Assembly (NCBI GenBank): GCA_942486035.1
Contig: CALNXK010000033.1
Span: 2,529,501 to 2,593,500, forward strand
Direction: 5' to 3'
Length of the DNA: 64,000 nucleotides
Source: Porites lobata
Taxonomy: Eukaryota > Cnidaria > Anthozoa > Scleractinia > Poritidae
Shown here: in pieces, positions 34,347 to 46,191 of the stretch
How positions within the stretch are numbered: the first letter of the stretch is position 1
Layout: each line of letters opens with the position of its first letter
Notes under the pieces: model-generated
What the model saw: only the letters and a program-made list of their open reading frames with translations
Told to the model about the DNA's origin: nothing
Database searches by the model: none
Position numbers and translations under genes: made by a program

Positions 34347-37300
34347 TTACACCAGTGGGTAGCTCGCAGAAGTTGCAATGCCGCACATGTTATTGTTGTT
34401 TCTGGCCATCATGATGTAACCTTTGTCTCCCCAAGATGCACCCCAGCTAGAAAGAAAGAAAAATCAAACTCCTTTATTTTTTCTGTTGTTTTAGTGTTGA
34501 GTTAAGGTACAACTTGAATCATCGAGAGCCCCAACATTTACAGTGTCATTCTTAATTTGCTGCTTTGACTACCCACAATATCAAGTGAGCTCAGCCATAA
34601 CAGCTCCTTACTGGTTACAGCTCTTATTCACAGCTCACAGCTCTGGTAATACATTGTAACAAAAACAACATCAGCCTTTCAACAAAAAAAAAAAAACCAA
34701 AAAGTGCTAGGTTGTTGGTGCAAAGATGCAGCCAGACAAGTGGCCCTTACACAATCAATATTACTCGATAGTAATCGATATCAATCATTGATGAATATCG
34801 ATTTCCAATGTCGATCGATGAAGAAAAAAGTAGTGACTTTGATTAATATCGATGATTTTCCGATAGAAATCAATGATGATTTTTTTATCGATTACTATCG
34901 ATTCCTATCAATCTTTATTTATTTTGTTAAGCGATAATAATCAATAAATTATTTTTTCTGTGACACTCTGATTAGTGTCGATTTCCGATATTAATCAATA
35001 GTAATCGGCAGATTAAATCAATTATTATGGTTGATATTACTTGATTTCCGATATAGACTTTTATCGACTAACTATGTCTGGCTTATAAGTGTGCATGGCA
35101 TTCATTCACGGTCGGGCTCTTTTGGGTAAACAGTATTATTATGGTACGGTAGTCCCTTATGCAAAATCCTAAAAGAATTTTACATCAAATAAATGGAGTG
35201 AAATGTGCAGAGAGAAGAACACAGAGAAAAATTCCGAGTTTTGAGATGGGAATTGAACACATGACTTTCCAAACACTAGTCAGATGCTCTAACCATTCAG
35301 CTACTGGGAACTATAGTGACAAGCAGGTAAATATTATTTTGGGCTGACAAAATGACTGCACTGTACAGTAAATTAATGTCAAATGAACTCGGGAATCAGT
35401 CACTTATATTTCTCTGAGTAATAAATTAATAATGATATAATACTGTAAACTTCTGATCATAATCGCCCCACTTCTACACCCCCCTCCCACCCCACCCCCA
35501 TTTATAGGCCCATCTACCTGTAAGCAAAAAATATATCTGGTTATCCCTTTAAGTCCCAATAGTGACCAACAGCAATTTTCTCCTCATGATACCCATACAT
35601 TATCATGAGATGAGGTTATGAGAATTAATTAAATGATCACCTAAGAGAAAATACTTTGATCTTTTATCAAATTCTCTCAACTCATTCTTTAAGGAAATGT
35701 ATAGAGCTCAGTTTGGAGAATTTGTATGTGGATATTGGGGCTTAAAGGCCTCTTAAAACTCCTTATAAAGTTGTATAAGCCTAGGGCTTATAATCAGGAG
35801 TCTACAGTATGTGTGGAGATAGTAAGGAACTTGCCTGTTTTTGACAAGCCAGTAATCCTGACCATCATCGGTAGTACCATAACCCACAGCTAAGACACCA
35901 TGATCCAGCAATGTACTGCTACATGCAGGCTCCTTGTAAACACCCTTCTTATAGAACTGAAAAGAGAGATGACCAGCATCGATAGCCACCGAGATGGGTC
36001 CCACTGTACCAACAGCGACTTTCAAAGCTTTTTCATCACCAGAGGTGATATTCACATAACCAGTGTCGTCGGCACCAACAGATGAAGCATTAAAGCGGCA
36101 TTTCTCATCCTACAGGAGATTTCAATAAGACCAGATTGAGTACACTTCAGGATTATGAAGAAGTCCTAAGGAATGCACCTTTAATATTTATTTGTGTAGG
36201 TGTTAACGTGTAGATAGGATTCTAACAACCCCTCTCAGAACTGTCTGGAGAACTAGGGAAACTAAAAATGTGCAAATCCTTGCAATTATTGATAATTTGA
36301 TTGGATTTTCATCACATCAGGTGAAGCCAAGAACACTGATACATTGCAATACAGTATAAAATGCAGATACATATGAGAAACAGTACAGGAAAAATAAATT
36401 TTGTCCTCTCACCTCAGCAACATAGGGATAACTTTTTTCAGTGTCAATTCCTTTGTTTGCTTTGATATACCTGAAGGCATTGGTCATCAAACCTCCCTCA
36501 CATCCATAATTTCCAAACTTTTCAGAACAGTCAACCAAGTTTTGCTCACTAAGGGAGACTAGTTTTCCTGTTTTTTTGAAATGCTGGCCTTCCAGTGATC
36601 CAGTCTGCCAGATGAAAATACCAACAATTTATTAGCACTTGTTTACTGTAATATGGAGAGCAATACATGTAATACAGTTCATTCCTTCTACGACAGAAAG
36701 CTTCGGGACCAGTATCAAGTACATGTACATCTGCCGAAGAGTGACATCCATCTTAAAATCAAATAAAGGGAGTCAAGAAAGGCAGGGACCAACTCTAGGT
36801 GTCTGACTTAGTTACCAAGGTGACCATTAAGATAGAGCTGACTATACAGTATCTACAGTCGTAACCAATCACCAAGAAAACAAATATACACAGTACAGTG
36901 TAATGTCAAGATCTTAGGCCCCTTAAAAAAGGTATAATTCACAATCTCAAGTAAGGTTAGTTCCTTGAATGTTTTTGCTCCAAAACTCCATCTCTAGTGA
37001 AAACCAGCCTTAAAATGGAAGGGGTGCAGTGTAATCAGAGGCCAGGCAGACAGTTTCTGCTCAAGATACACAGCAAGTACATGTATGATGAATAACAAAG
37101 GACTTAAAAAAACTGTTGATTTCTTACTGTACTGAAAGCCCAACATGATCCACACTGTCCTTGGTTTTTCACAGGCGTAACATAACCTTTCTTTCTCCAA
37201 TCCACAGTTTTGGGAAGTTCAATGTTGTTGGGAGGTAGGAAGGAAGATGCTTCTGAGTTTTGATTTTTAGTGCTCTTGTATTGTCTGTTGTAGCCATTTA

Positions 37301-38472
37301 AAATCAAATGAACTTCTTTACTAGTCTGTAAGTAAATAAACAAAAGTCATTACACAAACTGACTAACCCTTTCACCTCACCGCATAACCCTTTAAGCCCT
37401 TTAGAAGAGTGGTCAGCACCAAATTTCTCCTTTTAATATCACTGCTTTATAAAATACAGTGGTCATGAGAATTGAGGACATGATCACCTGATTAATACTT
37501 TGACAAATTCTCCCCACTACTTCTATTGAAAATGATAGGGATTTGAATTTTGATATTAGGGTTAAGCCTCAATATCTAAATACAAATTCTCTAGGCTGAT
37601 CTCCATATATCGCACATTACCTTTCCGAAATAGTTGAAGATATTTGAAATCCCTAAGGTCATCATTTTTATATACTCTCACAACCTTTGTTCTTGATCAA
37701 GTATATATATTGATATAACTTGTTTTAAAAGAGAAAATAATATTCTTGATCAATCATGTTGGTTGCTCTTGTGATTACACATCTAAAATGCCAAGATTTG
37801 ATATCACTTGCATGAGTGTGGTCAACCTTAGGGGAAGGGGGAGGGGAAGACTCCCATATGAAAATGACAGACATGCTTTTTGTCTCACTTAGGGGTAGAA
37901 ATAGCAGAATTTGGTCTCACTAAGGATGTTCTGTACCAAACAGTGATATTTTCACTCATGAGGTATTAGTTTGAGTTGAGTGTAAAAGCTGTTGCCATGC
38001 TGTGTTGGGGTGTGGTTAACCATGTGAGCAGAGGTCCTTCAATCTTCCAAGGCCTCTGCTTGCAGGGTAGGGTGTGGTCACTTAGGGATTACGTAAGGCC
38101 TTGGCCATGCCTAGATTAGTCTCATTGAGGGGTTCAATAATAATAACCAGTGATCTAACAGAGGAGATGGTCACAAAATATTGGTTTCACAATTTTCAAA
38201 AGAAATGTGGTAAAATAAATATTTGGTACCATATCCCCCAAGTGATTCATTTCAAGCTGGAATGTGCTGTGTTCATCCGAGTTGTGCCTTTCAATGCTTT
38301 TGTGATTCTCGTTCCAGATGGTGTAGCGTAAACTCTCCTCATCATCAGATTCGTATTTCTTGTCGTGGAACTCTTTCCATGCCTGCCACACATTATCTTT
38401 GATCAAAAGTTTTGACATTGCCAGGGAGCAGCAGAGAGTGATGACCAGTGTTAGGGTCAATAATTGGACCAT
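34347..38472 (-). CDS. Cathepsin L-like cysteine protease, copy 1
   Basis: Minus-strand exons 38230-38472, 37128-37325, 36413-36604, 35835-36109 and 34347-34446 join to 336 codons (335 aa; cathepsin L is about 333). Papain-family endopeptidase made as a preproenzyme, expected in lysosomes or secreted. Signal peptide MVQLLTLTLVITLCCSLAMS. An I29 prodomain carries the ERFNIN pattern (E..LRYTIWNENHKSIERHN). Mature enzyme begins near LPKTVDWRKKGYVTPVKNQG. Catalytic Cys142 (QCGSCWAF), His281 (LDHGVLAVGYG), Asn302 (NSWG), with CGIATSASYPLV at the end. The last intron begins GCAAGT instead of GT; the paralogue has GT at the same place. Exon phases match copy 2 exactly, so the pair is a tandem duplication. 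Confidence 0.94.
34750..35065. repeat. ATCGAT-rich degenerate repeat block
   Basis: About 300 bases in cathepsin copy 1 intron 4 are dominated by variants of (TATCGATTACTATCGATT), GATATCAATCATTGATGA and TTTCCGATA in both orientations. Self-complementary on a short scale. Origin unknown; possibly a satellite-like or foldback relic. Confidence 0.6.
35150..35325 (-). mobile_element. tRNA-derived SINE
   Basis: Read on the minus strand, the head holds TAGCTGAATGGTTAGAGCA (A-box type) and, about 30 bases on, GTGTTCAATTCCC (B-box type). That is the internal Pol III promoter pair of a tRNA. The anticodon arm is degenerate, and a non-tRNA body continues to about 35150. A SINE is more likely than a functional tRNA gene. 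Confidence 0.7.
35545..35749. mobile_element. 205-base TTAA-type element, copy
   Basis: CCCTTTAAGTCCCAATAGTG ... ATTGGGGCTTAAAGG, again 205 bases. The TTAA flanks have mutated (TTAT on the left). In cathepsin copy 1 intron 4. A more diverged copy starts at about 37389 in intron 1. Confidence 0.72.
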
Positions 38473-38561
38473 GATGATGAGTAGATGAAGCTTTGAGTAA
38501 AGAAAATAATTGGGATTTGAACTCTACCAAGCTGGCCCCTAAGTTCATAGTAATGAAATTA

Positions 38562-39426
38562 CCGTAAAATTCTGAAAATAAGGGAAAGTTCATTTAATAT
38601 GACAAGGGGGGGGGGGGGATGAAGATATTGAGGGGGGGCCCCGAAAATTTTTAGACACCTGAAGGGGGGGCTCTGAAAAAAATGTTGCGCTAGGAGGGGG
38701 GGCTCCGAAAATTTGTATACTTGAAAACCAACACATGACATCATCATACAGATCGGATGGTTTTCAACTCAACAATTTAATGACCTGTGCAACTAAGCTA
38801 TATCACGTGGTTTACAGATATAACAAATGTAGTCTCAGTAATTATTACACTCTTGTTCATCCCAAAAATGCTTTAGAAAATTGTATCACGACTGTGTCTC
38901 AAGTTTGTCATAGTATAAACCATTGAAGACAATAACGGTAAATATATTTAATACAGTCTAGCGATCTTTTTTCAGGGGAGCAAAGGAATTGAAGGAGGAG
39001 GGGGGGCTCTGAAATTTTTTCGACTACCAAGGAGGGTGCTCCTAAAAAATTGAACCGCTAGCGAGGGGGGCTGCTAAAATTTCAAGCTTCGAGTTTCAAT
39101 ATCTTCATTCCCCCCCCTTGTCATATTAAATGAACTTTCCCTCAGCCCTGCGACTTATATTTTTCAAAGGCCCTTTTTGGAGGGGCTTATATTCAGAGGG
39201 GCTTATCTACAGAGGGAAATTTGCGTTTCAAAATCGATTGAGCTAGCCTTATGGTTGGAAGCAAATTTACCATTTTTGCCTTATTTTACTTTGCATTTGA
39301 GGGCAATTGACCAAGTACAAGCCCCCGGGGGCTTACATTTGGAAGGGGGATTTAACGGAGGGTTTTTTGCGTTACCAGATTGGGAGGCTTATGTTTGGAG
39401 GGGCTTATTTTCGGAATTTTACGGTA
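38562..39426. mobile_element. Composite: one inverted-repeat element inside another
   Basis: Outer ends ACCGTAAAATTCTGAAAATA and TTTTCGGAATTTTACGGT are inverse. Inside, GGGAAAGTTCATTTAATATG (38582 on) is mirrored by CATATTAAATGAACTTTCCC (ending about 39142), enclosing runs of G with AAAATTT between them. The inner element therefore entered the outer one. Confidence 0.65.
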
Positions 39427-40980
39427 TGAGAAGGTGCTAAATAACATACTCTGATTCTCAAATTCATTATTACAAATATCAGTTAGCCTTTACTTATCAT
39501 GAAACATAAGGTTATCTTTTGTTGTTTTTGTAAACAACGTCGGCAGACTTGAATTTAAATAAATAAAAAAATGAATCATATCAAAGTTGGCAGATTGTGG
39601 TCATAACATCGTAGTGCTCTGTGTTCTTACAAAGAAAATCGCTTGAAAGACTGCGACAAGGAATTTTAGCAGATATTTCATTCACAACAGAACAGAAATA
39701 ATTCATCACACAAGCAACAAAGCCGTCTGGCTGCACAAGCTTGGATAATCCTGTAAGCGCTTAAAACTTACCTAGCTTAAGTGATGGTTACTTGAAAAAA
39801 AACCCTGCTTTCAACGGTCAACAGACAGAAACCTTGGTTCTCGTGACAGAGGGAACTCCAACTTCGCTTTGTTGTGCTAGACTATAACCACAAACAAAGA
39901 CGCTTAGAAACTCGTGACTTCAGTCAAAGATCTCGTGATTGCCGACGTCATTACAACATAACAACCACAGGAATCACCTGCATACATTACGACAATCTTT
40001 TATCGATAAGACAATAAAAGGAACGTTAGATATTACCAATGAGTATACCTACCTTCAAAAAACGACAAAGAACTTTCAAAACGTCGCGATTCAGGTGCTG
40101 TTCTTTCCGAGATCTTTGCCAGTTGTTTACGTTTTTGAGCACGTCAACCGGAAGTGGCCTTTTTCACGGTGGTTTCGCGCAAATTTTCAGTCAAATGGCG
40201 TAGCAGAATACAAATTTTAATCCGCCGTTACGTGATAAATATTATTTACGTCGCGCAAAAGTAGTTCCCTATTATTTATAAGTATATAAGTATCACACTC
40301 GAAATTTGTGACATTTGTTAAAGAATATTGACCAATCAATACAAAGGTCAAAACACACACACAACTATAAATCACACAACTACACTTTCACACTATTACG
40401 CATTACTTTTTTTCACTCCTGATTGCACCTTGGACGTTTTCTTGTCGAACATGGACGCTTCTTTTATTTATTTATTTATTAAAATCTACGGATTAAAAAA
40501 CCAAAGGATGAACTGCAAAGGAGTGCTGGACCCCATATAAAAACAGATCACCTTCTTGTAGGCATGTGATGATGAAAGTTTTAGATGTGGGAGTTTTAAA
40601 GAACAGTCCCTCGTTTTGGAAGAAAGAACGTGAAGACGTCGGAAGAGGGGAAATATAACCCGGTCTTAACTTTACAATACCCCGTTTTTTTCCTTTTCTT
40701 CAAAATACCATAGGGTCATCCATTTTTAGTAAAATCCAACCAGTGGTCTATTATCAATGCTGCGTTCTGATTGGTTGAGCTACTACTAGGCTATATGTTA
40801 TAGATCGTTTTCACTGTCACGCAACAAAAAATTAAATTGGAAACCGTCCAGTGGAAGAAGCCAAGAAAATGAAATGTTATAAACGGCTAAAAAGGCAATT
40901 TTAAGTCTTAGCAGAGTTTTTAACCAGCTAAAAATTTGTTATTCTCGATATTTTTGACCAGCTAGTTGGATTTTACTAAA

Positions 40981-41049
40981 ACAATAATTATTCCTCGAGC
41001 CCGAATGGCCAGTGAGTCAATAGCCCATTCGGGCTCAAGGAATAATTGT
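40981..41049. repeat. Perfect-arm hairpin (CGAGCCCGAATGG / CCATTCGGGCTC)
   Basis: ACAATAATTATTCCTCGAGC, CCGAATGG, a 16-base loop, then CCATTCGGGCTCAAGGAATA. Arms are about 25 bases with few mismatches. Probably a miniature foldback element. Confidence 0.6.
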
Positions 41050-42028
41050 AAAAAATAACCTTTTTTCAGGCCTGCTTGTTTATATTGCTCTCACCGATGG
41101 TTTATTTTCAATTGCAAAATATTGACTGGTAGATAAATATGTTTGAAAAGCTCTTTTTATTAAAACATGTCAATGATCGCAAACAGCCATTCCTCATTTT
41201 ATATACATTAACACAAAAAATCAATTTACACAAGTTTACTTTACTGGATAACTTTTGAAAATTATAATACTTTTATTCTCTTTTGCAAAAATCCTTTTTC
41301 TACTGAAAATTGTAGACTGCATTTATTGTACCTTAATAACATCGTAAATATGCTTTCCGGTTTTACTATCAAAAAACCAAAGCTATCTTTTCATATCGTA
41401 CAAAGTAGCAAGATATAGCCTTTCGTTCTCTGAAAATATAAATACCTTTTAAATAGCATAATCTTAATAATAGCCTTTGGAAAAAAACTGCACTGAACAA
41501 AAAACATGTTGTGCAGAGTTAAAATTAATATTGATATCCTTGATGTTCTAGTTCAGCAAAAGCTTTTTCTCTCCCTACAGTGTAGTAGTTGAAGCAAGCC
41601 AAATGATGTTTGCGTTTTTTGCTGCAGTCAATCATCTCAGCAGACCTCTTAGGGAACAGCAGTTTACTTCGACAGGCTCAAAAGGTCCTGGTTAGTTATT
41701 TGTGATCGGTGGATTTCGATCCCTTTTGTGTATTGCTCTGTTTCAAGGTTCATTGCTTGTGATCTTAATTGTGATTAACGGCAGCAAAAAAGCATTTGTG
41801 AAGGTGGTTTTTAAACTTCAGAGTTCGCGTGTTTTTGAAAAGTAAAGTAATCTCCTGTTTACAGGTCTTGAATGGTTCTTGTAAGCACAGTTTAACTGGG
41901 TTTTGTGAAAGGTTCAGGGCCATAAGTAGAGCAGCTGTGGGCTTCTATGAGAGTGTGTTAAGGAAACGTCAAGTAATCTGTATTTCAATTCAGTTCAGAA
42001 ACAAAACTTTGTCTAGTAGCTCTTGGTG

Positions 42029-45000
42029 TTAAACCAGTGGGTAACTTGCAGCCGTTGCCACTCCACATTTATTGTTTTGATTTCTTGCAATTTTAATGTA
42101 GCCATCCAATCCCCAACTTGTTCCCCAGCTGCAAAATAAAACAGAGAGTATGTTTATAACTGCCAAATTGTGAATGAAAAAACCCAGAATTATGGCTAAA
42201 ACACTGCCTCAAACTTTCATCCTGTATTTTAAAATAAAACGTGCATTGCACGTTGCTTCAGGGTGAATACTTTAATTATTACACAAATTCTCTTGCTAAT
42301 TTAACTAGGGTTATTATCAGGAATATTGAGACAAGAGAACTGGATTAATATTGCATTAACCCTTTTAAGTGGCAAGAGTGACCAACATCAATTTTCTCCT
42401 AACAATATCCATACATCATAAAGAGAAATGGGATCATTGTAAGTTTCAGGGAAACTGCCCCCCACTACCCCTCCCCTAAGCCAACATTTTGCCTTAAGTG
42501 AGAATTAAGTGTTAATGTTGGCTTAGGGGAGGGGTAGGGGGGCAGTTTCCCAGAAAACTATAATGATCCAAAAAGAAATGTGCACTTGAAAAGATGTCAT
42601 GGTTCTTCTTACCAACTTCTAGACACTATGTAACATTATTGTGTGGCAAAACTGGCAAGAATACATCAACACAACAGCTTAAATTGAGCAAGAACAATAA
42701 TACATTGAGCACATGGTAAAACTAGCCTGCCCGCTGAGACTGATGGGAACTAAACAATTACATTACAATCATCACCAAAGGCAAAAAGTGCATTGATCTT
42801 TTATCTAATTTCCTCAACTGATTCTTTAACCCATTTGCCTGTAACCGCCCGTGCGGATCCATGTCCTTTCTACCCTTTGTGACATTATCAGTTTTAACGG
42901 TCAAGGACAACTTTCTTCGCTAACTTGTGCAGAGTGAAGAGATCTTTCAAACCATACCAGAATGAGCACAGTTCAGTCAAGGACACCGGAGAAAGAAGCA
43001 AAAAACCACGTGACATGGACCTGAAAATGTCCATGAAAATCTTGTTCCATTGCCCACCTACCTTTCCTTTCACCTAATCCTAAGATCCTAAAACCTTTCC
43101 TAAAAACTATTCTCACCAAAATGAAGCCTACTTAATGCCCAGCAAGAGAAAAAAAATGAGGCAAGAAAAGCGAAAAAAGAAGGGAGGAGAGAAAGCGAAA
43201 AGTAAAAGTCAAGAAATTTTGCTTTCTGTGCATGCCCGAACTTTGCAAGCTGATATTTTGCATCTGGATCAGAAGGCCGCGAAGTGTACGACCTGTAAAC
43301 CGGTTTGTGGTAAGTTTTAGCTCTTTTTAGCATGACAGTGACCAGAAAACCACTCGGCTAGCTTCAAAACGCGTTTTTCGGCAAACTCTCCAGGAGCAAA
43401 TGGGTTAAGGATATGTATAACATTCTGTCTAGAGAATTTGAATGTAGATCACGGGTCTTAAAGGGTTAAACAAAGGGAAGATTTAGTATGTAACTGACCT
43501 GTTCTTGATAAGCCAGTAATCTTGACCATCATCATTTCCATAACCTACCACAAGAACACCATGATCCAACTGCGTGCTGCTGCAGGCTGGTTCATCATAT
43601 ACACCTGTATGATAAAACTGGAAAGAACGATGACTAGCATCAATTGCTACTGAAATCGGACCAACAGAGGCCACAGCTGATTGGAGGGAATCTTCGTCAC
43701 CAGATGGAATATCTGTATAACCAGTGTCAGTTGCACCAACATCAGAAGCATTAAAGCGACAATAACCGACCTAAAGAAAAATGAAATTAAGAAAACTTTA
43801 GTCTCCGTGGTATGCCATGTGATCACCTGCTACTTTCTCCCAAGAAAATCAATACATCATCAAGAGAAATGGTGCGATGAATTAATAAAATGATCATGAA
43901 AGGAAAAATACATTGATCATTAAATAAAATCTCCCAACTAATTCTTAAAAAATTAACATGGACATCTGTCTGGAGAACTTGTAAGGGAATGTTAGGGATA
44001 AAGGGTTAAACGCCAGGACAAAAATACGGCTTCCAAAATCCGGGACCTTGAGGCAACAGATTTTCAAACTTGTTCAGATGAAAATGAAAATGCACGCAAA
44101 GATACACACTATTAATCAAGAGGCTACCTCTTGTAGAACTTACTGCACATTGTGTAAAAGAAATTATCTGCCCGAGTGTCATTTCATGCATAGCATGACA
44201 TCTTCCCTTCTCAATATTACGCAGTTTTCCCTCTGCATTTCCAACACAGAAACAAGGATATACATATTTCATATTTCTTTACCTGAGCTTGGTAAGGATA
44301 ACTGTACTCAGTGTCAATTCCCCCATTGTCCCTGATGTACTTAAAGGCATTGTCCATAAGACCTCCATGGCAACCATTGTTTCCATAAGACGATGAACAA
44401 TCAACCAAGTTCTGTTCACTAAGAGAAACAAGCTGGCCAGTCTTTCTAAAGTTTTGGCCTTCCAGTGATCCAGTCTGAAAAGAACAAGTGATCAAAATAT
44501 CTAAGTGAAGCAATTATCATTGAAACACCTTGATAAGACTGGTAAAGAACAATATTTTCATCCTGGTCAGTTTTCCAGGTCACGAGTCTTAACAGGGTGT
44601 ACAAAATTTATTCCAATATTTAGCATCCTGAACAAGGTGTCATTTTGAAGAGTGTGAAGAGTTGGCAATTATTAGTTATCTACATTAATTTTTTTGGTCA
44701 GCAAATTTTCCCCCTAAAATCTAATTTGATAATGCCAGTTTAAAGATTAATTCTGATTACAAAACAAAATGGATTCAGGCTTTAAAACAAGGTCTCATCT
44801 CTTTAATTTATTGCGTAGCAAACTCAACCATTTTTTGTTTTAAACAGGGTCAGCATTTGAAGGCCTCACCCAAACGTCCCTCGAGTACCTCTCTCAATTC
44901 TTCTCAAAATGGAAACAAAATTACCGTATTTCCTCAAAAAATAGCCGGGGGAGATTATTTATTTTTTTGCACAGAAAGGGGGCGATTATTCTAGGGAAGG

Positions 45001-46191
45001 AGATTATTTGAGGAAGGCAATTATTTCAAATATTGCTTACTGGAAGTTCTGCCCTAAATATTTTGTTTTATTTTCCTATTAAATCAAAAAATAATCATGT
45101 CAAATAAACTGAACATGGGCTTTTTAAGTGTGCCAAATTAAGTTCCTTGATTAATTTTCAAAGCTTAAATCGTCACTGATCAGTTTTGCTGAATCTCATT
45201 GCACTTCAGCTTAACAGGGAGGGGATAAAAGGAAGAGAAGATGGCAAGAGGGGTGGAGGAGTGGCGATTATTCAAGGGAGGTGATTATTTTAAGTATTTC
45301 CGTCAACGGGGGGTGATTATTCGAGGGAGGAGATTAATCAAGGGACAGCTATTATTCGAGGAAACACAGTAAGTAGATCAAAAACAAATCAACTTACTGT
45401 ACTGAAAGACCAACATGATCCGCAATGACCTTGGTTCTTAACAGGGGTAACATACCCCTCCTCTCTCCAATCAACAGTGTCTGGTATCTTTAGGTTTGCT
45501 GGTGGAAGGTATGTGGAGGCTTTTTCTTTAGAATCCTTTGGGTTTTTTCTCATCTTATATCCATTTAACATCTCCTTGACTTCTTGTGATGTCTAGAAGA
45601 ATCAAAGAGTTTGTTTAGTATGGTAACTCTCTAAACTAAATGCACATACTTCATATTCTAAATCATTATCACTTTATCATATTAAAATAACTTTACATGT
45701 AATAACAAGTTAAACCAGGTTGGTGTAGATCAAATGTAGGTTTGAGGACCAGCCACTGTTCAAAGAAAATGAGCAGAGCAGACCAGACTCAAGAGGACAG
45801 AGAAGATCAAGCCTAGATCAAAAGTTGAAAATTATTGTTCTTCTTCACTGATGCAATTTTATTTTTTAATAATTTTCAAATTACGGGTTAATGAATACCT
45901 TAACACTTTCATCTTACTTTACAAAAAAGTTATTGACATTACTCTTACCAAGTCTCCAAGATGATTCATTGCTAGTTTATATTTATGCACTTCATTGTGG
46001 GAAACAATTTTTTTCAGGTTGTCTTGCCAGATGAAATTACGAACTCTTTCTTCACCAACGTCACCATAGCTTTTACCATGAAATGACTTCCATGCCTTCC
46101 AGCTAGGATCCTCCAGAGGATCAGAGTTGGGTTTAGGGGGCCATGCCACAGAGATTCCAAAAGATAATGCTATAAGCATCAAACACTTCAT
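42029..46191 (-). CDS. Cathepsin L-like cysteine protease, copy 2
   Basis: Minus-strand exons 45949-46191, 45398-45592, 44283-44474, 43499-43770 and 42029-42128 join to 334 codons (333 aa). Signal peptide MKCLMLIALSFGISVAW. Prodomain ERFNIN-type helix (E.RVRNFIWQDNLKKIVSHN). Mature start near IPDTVDWREEGYVTPVKNQG. Catalytic Cys141 (HCGSCWSF), His280 (LDHGVLVVGYG), Asn300 (NSWG). Ends CGVATAASYPLV, the usual cathepsin L terminus. Exon phases are the same as copy 1, and all introns are GT-AG. Introns carry stacked transposons, including one 26 bases from exon 2. Expected lysosomal or secreted protease; no lesion seen. Confidence 0.95.
42431..42569. mobile_element. Inverted-repeat element, second copy of the 23603 family
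   Basis: GGATCATTGTAAGTTTCAGG ... AAACTATAATGATCC, with CCCCTCCCCTAAGCCAACAT and its inverse inside. Nested in the 42360 element. Confidence 0.75.
42830..43404. mobile_element. 575-base TTAA-flanked element (CCCATTTGC ends)
   Basis: CCCATTTGCCTGTAAC ... CTCCAGGAGCAAATGGG with TTAA at 42826-42829 and 43405-43408. Another piggyBac-like element, of a different family. It holds a lysine-rich 61-codon open frame (43135-43320) with two CxxC-like pairs near its end. I do not recognise it and do not call it a gene. Confidence 0.72.
43815..44006. mobile_element. TTAA-type element, truncated copy
   Basis: Matches the body of the 205-base family (AATTAATAAAATGATCA.GAAAGG; TCTGGAGAA.TTGTA) and ends ATAAAGGGTTAA, but lacks the left end. 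In cathepsin copy 2 intron 3. Confidence 0.6.
44922..45371. mobile_element. Inverted-repeat element (TACCGTATTTCCTC ends)
   Basis: TACCGTATTTCCTCAAAAAATAG on the left is mirrored by GCTATTATTCGAGGAAACACAG on the right. GATTATTC.AGGGA.GGAGATTA phrases repeat inside. Ends 26 bases from the donor end of cathepsin copy 2 exon 2. Confidence 0.7.

Larger units (their letters stand above)
38473..42028. other. Intergenic region between the two cathepsin genes
   Basis: Upstream of cathepsin copy 1, then 3' flank of copy 2. Holds the composite element at 38562-39426, an inverted pair AGTAAAATCCAACCAG / CTAGTTGGATTTTACT (about 40729 and 40961), and the 40981 hairpin. 39430-40720 and 41050-42028 are AT-rich with no recognised gene. 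Confidence 0.55.
42360..43465. mobile_element. TTAA element carrying two further insertions
   Basis: Outer copy of the 205-base family: CCCTTTTAAGTGGCAAGAGT at 42360, ending CTTAAAGGG at 43465, with TTAA at 42356-42359 and 43466-43469. It is expanded by an inverted-repeat element (42431-42569) and by a second TTAA element (42830-43404). Lies in cathepsin copy 2 intron 4. Confidence 0.8.

Noticed and set aside
35245..35311. Functional tRNA gene
   Set aside because: A and B boxes are present, but the anticodon arm and acceptor stem do not form properly; a SINE head explains it.
43135..43320. Lysine-rich small protein with CTTCKPVC
   Set aside because: Lies inside a TTAA element, is short, and matches no transposase motif I can recognise.
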